Source: Craspedostauros australis (lineage: Eukaryota > Bacillariophyta > Bacillariophyceae > Mastogloiales > Achnanthaceae). From it: 64,000 nt of DNA. The notes beneath the pieces are model-generated. The model was given only the letters and a program-made list of their open reading frames with translations, was not told where the DNA came from and did no database searches. The stretch is from positions 1,674,001 to 1,738,000 of the forward strand of contig JAMXDE010000008.1 in the NCBI GenBank assembly GCA_026770025.1, written 5' to 3'. Positions 57,788 to 64,000 of the stretch are shown here, one piece after another; positions within the stretch are counted from its first letter, which is position 1, and each line of letters opens with the position of its first letter. Both the position numbers and the translations under genes were made by a program.

Positions 57788-59072
57788 GCTGCGGTGCCCT
57801 GTTTCCGCGTATCGTGGCGGCAGAGGGCAGCCAAAGCACGGTGGACCAGGCGGCCGGAAACACGTTGCCCCACCGTCCGACCAGCCGATCAGTCCACCCA
57901 GTCCTGGCATCGATGTCGCCGTCAAAGCCAACGTCGTCGTCCTCCACCACACCGCAACAACCGCCACACCAAAAGAATCACATGCCAACGTCACCATTCC
58001 TCACGTACGCGCGCCTGCATGCGTGCGTGTGGGCGGGGCCCGCATGTACGTCAACCCATACCACACACATCCGTATGCATACCGTACGAACCAGCATGAC
58101 GAACCAACAATTCGAGCGTGCTCATACCCCACCTTCCAAGTCGAACAAAATCCCACACCGTATAATAGGATTTTAAACACCAGCCGGATTCTGTGTAGAA
58201 TTTTGTATGTCACACAAACAAACGCCAAACATCACCACACCCCTTTGTGCGACGGCGACCATCATCCATTTCAGGCGAAAGAAAGAAAGAACGCCCCTCC
58301 AATGGTCAAGGCTTCCACCAAAATGATGCTTCGATCACCCGTACCACACCAGGAGTAGATACAGACTCAAACAAATCCAATTTCAGTAACTCAAGAAAAA
58401 ACTATAAAAACATCTCCAAGCAACCTATGAACCGACCAAGATAGCAAGCTGAGCTGCTGTTGCAGGAAAGGGCGTATGGTCGTCCTACGACTTCTGCTGC
58501 AGCCAATCACTGCACGCGCACTCATTCCTCGTTCCACGTGGATGAGAGAACGTGCATCAGTCAACAGTAGAATGTTGTTTCCAGGTGTTTCCCTGAAATA
58601 TGAATGCGGGTATTACTCGTGAGTATTGTCATGGAGATAGTGGCAGCGATTTGTAGAACACACGAATAGCAACAGTAATCGATGTAACATGTGCCGAACT
58701 ATCGTAGAGAGAGAGAGAGGCTCTGCATTGCGCTGTGCACACATGTCGACTCGCAAGCGAAGTAGACAATGACGGTGCCTTTCCATCCCTCTAGAGAGTT
58801 GCTTCGGCACTTTACTATTTGGATTGGCATGTTGCCCATGTGTTCTGATCGGGGTCTTTCGAGTGGATGTACCATACAGCTGCTCTTTCCATCTATCCGT
58901 TGCATTCCAAGTGATAGCAGGAAAGAAGGAGCCAACCTGCAACGTGTAATGGCACTCTAGTACGGTATGCAACGCATGCTCGCGCAATAACCTAGGCTGG
59001 ACATCACATTATATCACACCACGCCACATCACGCCATTATCATGCTGTCGATGTTGCTGGACCAACCATTCT
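57788..59072. other. Convergent 3' intergenic region
   Basis: About 1.3 kb between the stop of PP1 and that of the asparaginyl-tRNA synthetase gene. No gene seen. An AGAGAG run lies at about 58,707-58,720. Confidence 0.45.
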
Positions 59073-60752
59073 CTAGTACGGGCAATGGCCGTAGTACACT
59101 GGGTATGGTACGACATCACGCACGGAGTTGGAGTTGGTGAGGAACATGACCAAACGATCGAATCCCATGCCCCATCCACCATGCGGGGCGGTTCCGTCCT
59201 TGCGCAGGTCGACGAACCACTGCAGGGGGCTCATGTCCATGTTCTTGGACTTCATCTCGTTCTCGAGCACGTCGTAGCGCCATTCGCGCATGGATCCTCC
59301 AAACAGCTCGCCGACAAGAGGGGCGAGGAGGTCGAAGGATTCGCAGGTGCCGTCGCCGACCTGCTTCATGTAGAAGGACTTGATCTTGGACGGCCAGTGG
59401 GTGACGAAGACGAAGGTTCCGAACTTTTGCACGAGGTACTTCTCGTGCTCCGATCCGAGATCCTCACCCTCCGTCGGCTTGACCTTGAACTTGAGCCTGA
59501 CCTCCTTGCCCTTCTCGTTGATCGTCTTGACCTTGTCACGCAGATCCTGCTGCATCACGGCGATCGCGTCCGCGTGCTTGATGCGGACGAAGGGCTTCTC
59601 CAGCAGCGTCTTGAGGTATTCGTTGTGGCCGTGAAATTCCGCCGGTGAATGCGCCTTCTGATTCAAGAATCGGTACTGGGCGTCGCAACGTTCGACGACC
59701 TTGGCGATGACGTGCTTGACGTATCGCTCCGCCTGGGAGATGAGGTCATCCAGGGTGATGAAGTACTGCTCGTACTCGACGTGGAGGAACTCGGCCAGGT
59801 GCTTGTTGGTGTCAGACTTTTCGGCACGGAAGGACTTTTGGCACGTGTACACGGATCCGGTTCCCATGGCGATGGCCTCGAGGGGAAGCTGCGACGACAC
59901 GGTGAGGCCAACATCGGCGGCTGGCACCACCTTCTTTTCGACTTCTTCACCGGCGGCAGGGGCGGCACCATCAGCAGCAGCAGCAGCATCGGCGGTCTTT
60001 CCCTTGCCCTTGGTCTTCGTCTTGCCACCTCCCTTACCACCGGTGTCGGCTTCCACGGCGGCGGATGTGAAGAACTGCGGCGTGACCTTGAAGACTTCAC
60101 CGGCACCCTCGCAGTCGCTGCTGGTCATGATGTTGGGGTCGAGCAGCGGAACGCCTTCCTGGTTGAAGAACTCGTGGATGGCGAAGAGGGTCTGGGAACG
60201 GATCTGCATGATCTGCTGCACGAGAGGAGCGCGGAATCGCGAGTGGTACAGCGAACGCAATGCCAGTGGCTTTTTGAGGATGGATTTCTGGATGGGGTAC
60301 TTGGAAGGATCCTCGACGCCGCCGATGACGAAGAGCTCGAGGACCTTGACCTCGAAGGTCTGCGTGGTTCCCTCCGGCGGTGCGGCGACGTAGCCGATGA
60401 CCATGACGGAGCATCCCAGCGAGAGATGGGAGGCTTGGCCCATCTCATCGAAGGTGAGGCGGCTGTAGTGCGTCTCGTCTCCGTTGGCATCTCCGAGCAA
60501 CGAGGTCTCGTTGGAGCCGTAGGCGTACGCATCGGGTTCGGCGCCTTCCTCTGTGGACTTCTTCACCGCGATGCAGCGGGTTGGTGTGACGGTGGTTCCA
60601 TCGCCCACGTCCACGAACACCAGACTTCCGGCGCCTTGTGATCGCACGGAGTACGTCCAACCATGAATCTTGACGTGCGATCCAATGAGATCCGGGGAAA
60701 GATCTGCGAGCTTTGCCACCCGCTTCAATTCGGTGCCGTTGCCTTCCGCCAT
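59073..60752 (-). CDS. Asparaginyl-tRNA synthetase, cytosolic type
   Basis: Single exon of 559 residues. It charges tRNA-Asn with asparagine. The OB-fold anticodon-binding domain (GSHVKIHGWTYSVRSQG, SLVFVDVGDG) is followed by class II motif 1 (the R.L.. RSLYHSRFRAP region), the catalytic part with EAIAMGTGSVYTCQKSFRAE (motif 2, FRAEKSDTNKHLAEFLHVE) and motif 3 (GGWGMGFDRLVMFL). It ends VVPYPVYYGHCPY; AsnRS usually ends in FPR..., so the last residues differ slightly. An insert of about 45 Gly/Lys/Ala-rich residues (about 230-275) sits after TPQFFTSAA, as in some other eukaryotic AsnRS. No targeting peptide, so the product acts in the cytosol. Confidence 0.95.
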   Translation of the reverse strand: MAEGNGTELKRVAKLADLSPDLIGSHVKIHGWTYSVRSQGAGSLVFVDVGDGTTVTPTRCIAVKKSTEEGAEPDAYAYGSNETSLLGDANGDETHYSRLTFDEMGQASHLSLGCSVMVIGYVAAPPEGTTQTFEVKVLELFVIGGVEDPSKYPIQKSILKKPLALRSLYHSRFRAPLVQQIMQIRSQTLFAIHEFFNQEGVPLLDPNIMTSSDCEGAGEVFKVTPQFFTSAAVEADTGGKGGGKTKTKGKGKTADAAAAADGAAPAAGEEVEKKVVPAADVGLTVSSQLPLEAIAMGTGSVYTCQKSFRAEKSDTNKHLAEFLHVEYEQYFITLDDLISQAERYVKHVIAKVVERCDAQYRFLNQKAHSPAEFHGHNEYLKTLLEKPFVRIKHADAIAVMQQDLRDKVKTINEKGKEVRLKFKVKPTEGEDLGSEHEKYLVQKFGTFVFVTHWPSKIKSFYMKQVGDGTCESFDLLAPLVGELFGGSMREWRYDVLENEMKSKNMDMSPLQWFVDLRKDGTAPHGGWGMGFDRLVMFLTNSNSVRDVVPYPVYYGHCPY

Positions 60753-61246
60753 GTTGGGTGTGTGCTGTTACACTATGCTAGAGTATGATGCTGGAGTATT
60801 GTGGATTACTCTGTTGATTGTGGTCGTTGGTGTTGCACAAACATGAGCATGTGGGTATGTGAGCATGTGAGCATGAGTGCTGGGCATGGTTGATCGCATG
60901 GTCTTGTTGGTATGAAACGGGGTGCATCCATCACAGATTTGGTGCCCTGTCACGCTTTTTGTGGGGTTTGGATCTGTGTCCAGCATTGTTGTTCTTGTTC
61001 TGAAACCGACGGCGGACGGACACGGCTTCCAATGGTACACGCACAAGTTCGCACGTCCACGTTTCCAACTCAAGAAGTTAGCCAATTGAACCACAAAAAT
61101 GATTCCACGCCGTTCTATTCTGTTCCATTCGATCGCATAGCATCGCACTCATGCTACGTACGCGATACGATTCCTCAAGTCCATTCTACCAAGCTCGTTG
61201 CAATCTAAATCGCATCATGGGGTATAATACTTGGACATGACGCATA
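60753..61246. other. Promoter region of the AsnRS gene
   Basis: No gene seen. GAGCATGTG repeats (GTGAGCATGTGAGCATGAG) occur near 60,842-60,875. Confidence 0.45.
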
Positions 61247-62386
61247 CTAGTCTAAATCTTCCATGTTGATTCCCGCTGCTGCGTGACTTTGAAATTGTGC
61301 TCCAGCATTGCTCCACGTCTGTTGAGAAGACAGGTCGCCGTGGTCGCTGGCGTTGTTGGCATTGCCACCGTTACTCCCTTGTGGTGCACCTGTTGATGAG
61401 GGGTCCGAAGACGTCTGCTGCTGCTGCTGCTGCGCCGCAGATTTTGGAAACAGCGAAGCCGTCGCCTTATCTGCCGCCTCTCGGCGCCGCTGCTGCTCCT
61501 CCTCCTGCTGCTTCCTCCGTTCCTCGTCACGTTCCTTGCGAGCCGCACGCTTGGCTGCCTTCCTCATTGCCTTTCTCGCCGCCTTCTCCTCCGGCGTCTC
61601 CGCATCGCGGGCCTCGCGCTTGCGATGCTGATGCGCGTTGGCCAATGCCTTCCCCGTCCAACGTTCTAGGATGCTGTACAGGAAACGGAACACCCACGTC
61701 AGAACCATCGGCCCGACGTTCAAGCCGTACTGTGCAAGTGAGGTCTTCGACACCTCCCCGCCCATCATCTTGGCTGGGTTGACGGTGAGGCTGGGGGTGG
61801 GGAAGAAGTACTTGGACTTCATCACCCACGACAGCAGCACGGAGGTGGAGAGCCACAGCTGGAGCACGTCCATGATGGCCATGACGATGATGCCCGCAAA
61901 GCCGGCGACGGACTTCAGTTCGAAACACCGCTTCGTCTCGTAAATCTTGCGATCCTTGTACACGATGAAGTTGACGGTGGCCACCTCGTAGGCCCGGAAC
62001 AGCAACGGCCAGAACAGCGCCAGAACGACCGCCAGGAATGTGTAAACGATGGCGCGCTTCGTCACCTCCCGCTTGAAGTCGGTGCGCTCCTTCTCGCGCT
62101 CCTTGTGTTCCTCGAAGGACAGAAGATGAATCAGCTCCTTCTTGTCCAGTATCCTCCCGACCTCTTCGGCCGAATATCCGTGCCGTCGTGTGAGTCTGCG
62201 CCGCAGGTCACGCACGCGCATTTCGGAGACCTCCATCATGGTCAGCGTGGTGGTTTGGAACGATACGTGCTCGCTGCCACCCATGATGTCCGACCATTCC
62301 CACGCTGCCGTCGGTGTGCTGACAAAGCACAGGCATAACAGTGCCAAGCAGACGATCCTGCGCAAGCCAGAGGAAACTGACACCAT
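61247..62386 (-). CDS. ER membrane protein with SAP-like segment, unknown function
   Basis: Single exon, 379 residues. A signal peptide (RIVCLALLCLCFVSTPTAAW) is cleaved near residue 28. A lumenal SAP/ARMET-C-like helical segment (MRVRDLRRRLTRRHGYSAEE...LDKKELIHLL) spans about 55-95. Three hydrophobic segments follow: AIVYTFLAVVLALFWPLLF, GFAGIIVMAIMDVLQLWLST, and VGPMVLTWVFRFLYSIL near 225-240. The C-terminal third is charged (KAARKAMRKAAKRAARKERDEE), then Gln/Ser/Asn-rich. I do not recognise a named family. Similar SAP-like pieces occur in ER chaperone-related proteins, so a folding or degradation role is a guess. Confidence 0.75.
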   Translation of the reverse strand: MVSVSSGLRRIVCLALLCLCFVSTPTAAWEWSDIMGGSEHVSFQTTTLTMMEVSEMRVRDLRRRLTRRHGYSAEEVGRILDKKELIHLLSFEEHKEREKERTDFKREVTKRAIVYTFLAVVLALFWPLLFRAYEVATVNFIVYKDRKIYETKRCFELKSVAGFAGIIVMAIMDVLQLWLSTSVLLSWVMKSKYFFPTPSLTVNPAKMMGGEVSKTSLAQYGLNVGPMVLTWVFRFLYSILERWTGKALANAHQHRKREARDAETPEEKAARKAMRKAAKRAARKERDEERRKQQEEEQQRRREAADKATASLFPKSAAQQQQQQTSSDPSSTGAPQGSNGGNANNASDHGDLSSQQTWSNAGAQFQSHAAAGINMEDLD

Positions 62387-63042
62387 CGTCCCGTTCGTTC
62401 GGTTGCGGAAGAGTTGTTGGTGTGTCCAGAGTGTGCAGAGTGTCCAGAGTGTTCAGAGTGTGCAGAAGTGTGTTGCAATGGATGATCACAGTGATAGTGA
62501 TAATATGACTTGCGACGATGCTCGCGATCGATGGCTGCCAAATGTCCAATCACCAAGTCTTTCGGACAACTCTGCGAGCGGTTGAGCTTTTCAATGGTGG
62601 AGTAGTAGTGCGAGCTGCAACAGGGGAACACAAAAGAGCGACGCCGAAGTAATGGTTGTCGTTTGGGTTGTTGATGTTTCATTTCCGTGGTGTCATTTCA
62701 TTTGGTATTTGCGGCATTACATTGTTATTTTCCAGTTTACGCACTTGTGTCCAACATGGTCAGCAAGTCGTCCGGTGTTGCACACATATTTCGAACAAAG
62801 TTACGGACACTAAGAGCCTGGGGCGGACCAATTCGTTCGACAAATACACGCTTTTGGCGGACATTTACGAACACGTTCGATCCGAAAACAAAGCGAAAAA
62901 TGGAGCAGAGCGCATTCTTTCTGCAACTACATTCGCACAACCCAACACAAGCTCATTGCTTTGCAAACCAAAGTCGTACCAGTGTTAGTACATACTCCAG
63001 TGATTACCATACGCACATTGACTTCACGGAGCAGGCAAGATC
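62387..63042. other. Divergent promoter, ER protein and WD40 genes
   Basis: About 650 bp. It contains a 9-bp tandem repeat just upstream of the ER-protein start (listed separately). No gene seen. Confidence 0.5.
62422..62466. repeat. Five 9-bp tandem units in the 5' leader of the ER-protein gene
   Basis: Units GTGTNCAGA in direct tandem, where N is C, G, C, T and G in turn. The block starts 36 bases upstream of the ATG at 62386, so it probably falls in the 5' UTR or core promoter of that gene. Confidence 0.8.
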
Positions 63043-64000
63043 ATGTTCTCAGCACACCCATGCGAGCTCTCGTTCGACTCGCCGTTGCACGCGGTCGACG
63101 CCGTGCGTGCCGAAGCATCGGATTCCATGTTCATCACGGCGACGTGCAATCCCAACGGTGCTGACAACTTCGTCCACTTGGTGCGCTTCCAGTCCGACAT
63201 CGACCAGCTCACCCACGTCGCGTCGCTGTCTAGCATCTCACCAGACCAGCAGGACTTTGACGATGGGGGCGTCAACAATGCAGGGATCCAGAAGATAGTC
63301 ACAAGCCCCAACGATCGGTCTCTCTTCCTCTCCCTTTCGCGTCCAGATCCGCGGTCGGCTTCCACCGCCGCATCGGCTGGCGCTGCCTCTGTGGCCAGCC
63401 TTTGTCGCATCCCGCAAGATGTCTTCGACCGGACATCCATCGATGACGCTGAGGCGTATGGTTCGGAGGATAACTTCATCGAGCAGATCGCAAACCTCAC
63501 GCCGACTTCGACAGACGGCACCAGCAATAGTGCCAGCAATGATGCTGCTCAAATCTCTGACATCTGCTGGCGTGGTTCCGAGGAGGAGGCATCGATCAGC
63601 GGCGATGTCATTTCACTTTCCGCATCTGGGATGCTCACTCAGTGGGACTTGTCGATGGGCACAGCCGAGCAAAGCCGCACCATGTCCATCGACCTCGCAG
63701 CAAAGGCGACTCCTGCCGCAGCGAGGTCCGATGCATGCGCGCTGTACTATCCCTCCAAATTGGCATGGGATCCGCACAATTGCGATGCCATGGCCGTTTC
63801 TCGCGGATCGAGCATCCATATGTTGGACTGGAGGTCGCCAGAGAGCAGCAGCACCATCTTCAAATCGCACCGTGGAGGTGTCACTGGTCTGGACTTCAAC
63901 CCCAACAAACCCAACGTGCTGGCAACATCCGGGATGGACGGCTTCGTCAAGTTTTGGGATACGCGGTATGCCTCCTCATCGGTACAAGCAAACAGCAACA
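63043..64000 (+). CDS. EIPR1/TSSC1-like WD40 protein, 3' part outside the window
   Basis: The frame starts at ATG 63043 and is open to the window edge (319 codons seen). The N-terminal half is a diverged propeller start with a Ser/Ala-rich insertion. LSLSRPDP, SDICWRG, VISLSASGMLTQWDLSMG, LAWDPHNCDAMAVSRGSSIHMLDWR and GGVTGLDFNPNKPNVLATSGMDGFVKFWDTR line up with blades of EIPR1 (TSSC1). That protein works with the EARP/GARP tethering complexes in endosome recycling and dense-core vesicle traffic (family knowledge). An upstream first exon cannot be excluded. Confidence 0.82.
   Translation, partial: MFSAHPCELSFDSPLHAVDAVRAEASDSMFITATCNPNGADNFVHLVRFQSDIDQLTHVASLSSISPDQQDFDDGGVNNAGIQKIVTSPNDRSLFLSLSRPDPRSASTAASAGAASVASLCRIPQDVFDRTSIDDAEAYGSEDNFIEQIANLTPTSTDGTSNSASNDAAQISDICWRGSEEEASISGDVISLSASGMLTQWDLSMGTAEQSRTMSIDLAAKATPAAARSDACALYYPSKLAWDPHNCDAMAVSRGSSIHMLDWRSPESSSTIFKSHRGGVTGLDFNPNKPNVLATSGMDGFVKFWDTRYASSSVQANSN

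Noticed and set aside
59649-60641. 330-codon plus-strand frame
   Set aside because: Antisense of asparaginyl-tRNA synthetase, which has unmistakable class II motifs on the other strand.

Overview
The window is nuclear DNA of a eukaryote, most likely a stramenopile alga and probably a diatom. Sixteen recognisable protein genes lie on both strands without operons. They have few spliceosomal GT-AG introns, long Ser/Gln/Asn-rich disordered regions and cytosolic-type housekeeping proteins. Two deduced proteins (a diverged F1-ATPase alpha-like protein at 51619-54026 and a small membrane protein at 41235-42005) start with a signal peptide ending in an ASAFAP-like motif (ASA-FAG and SGA-FAW), the mark of bipartite targeting to a red-type secondary plastid. 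The species call is inference from these features; no marker gene was compared.

Layout: 1-750 holds a broken unrecognised coding remnant. 1.8-7.2 kb is a four-exon gene for a WD40 protein fused to a TRP-like cation channel. 7.7-10.1 kb is glutamine:fructose-6-phosphate amidotransferase, convergent with it. 10.1-17.8 kb has no convincing protein gene; it holds three identical tRNA-Leu(AAG) genes with partly duplicated flanks and a tRNA-Gln(CTG). 17.8-21.8 kb is a large P-loop ATPase/helical-repeat protein of the kind normally found inside hybrid histidine kinases. 22.3-29.5 kb is an intronless SHPRH-like SNF2/RING protein of about 2,385 residues. 30.0-30.8 kb is a ZCCHC9-type zinc-knuckle protein. 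32.2-36.4 kb is a membrane-anchored TKL-type kinase. 36.8-38.8 kb is a PPPDE/DeSI isopeptidase. 39.7-40.5 kb is an NR2C2AP-like protein. 41.2-42.0 kb is the small plastid-targeted membrane protein. 43.3-45.0 kb is a PRMT1-type arginine methyltransferase. 45.8-48.7 kb is a GT4 glycosyltransferase whose first exon lies beyond an 844-nt intron. 51.6-54.0 kb is the F1-alpha-like protein that lacks its P-loop. 55.6-57.8 kb is protein phosphatase 1 with a 1.18-kb first intron. 59.1-60.8 kb is cytosolic asparaginyl-tRNA synthetase. 61.2-62.4 kb is an ER membrane protein of unknown role. 63.0 kb to the right edge is an EIPR1/TSSC1-like WD40 protein, cut by the window end.

The genes do not form one pathway. 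Common threads are translation (AsnRS, four tRNAs), post-translational control (TKL kinase, PP1, PRMT1, DeSI, SHPRH-like ligase), membrane signalling (WD40-TRP channel, kinase) and plastid function. The points most worth follow-up are the WD40-TRP fusion, the plastid-targeted P-loop-less F1-alpha paralogue, the chimeric tRNA-Leu duplication, and the orphan ATPase module. All exon boundaries were placed by hand from splice motifs, reading frame and family alignment from memory.
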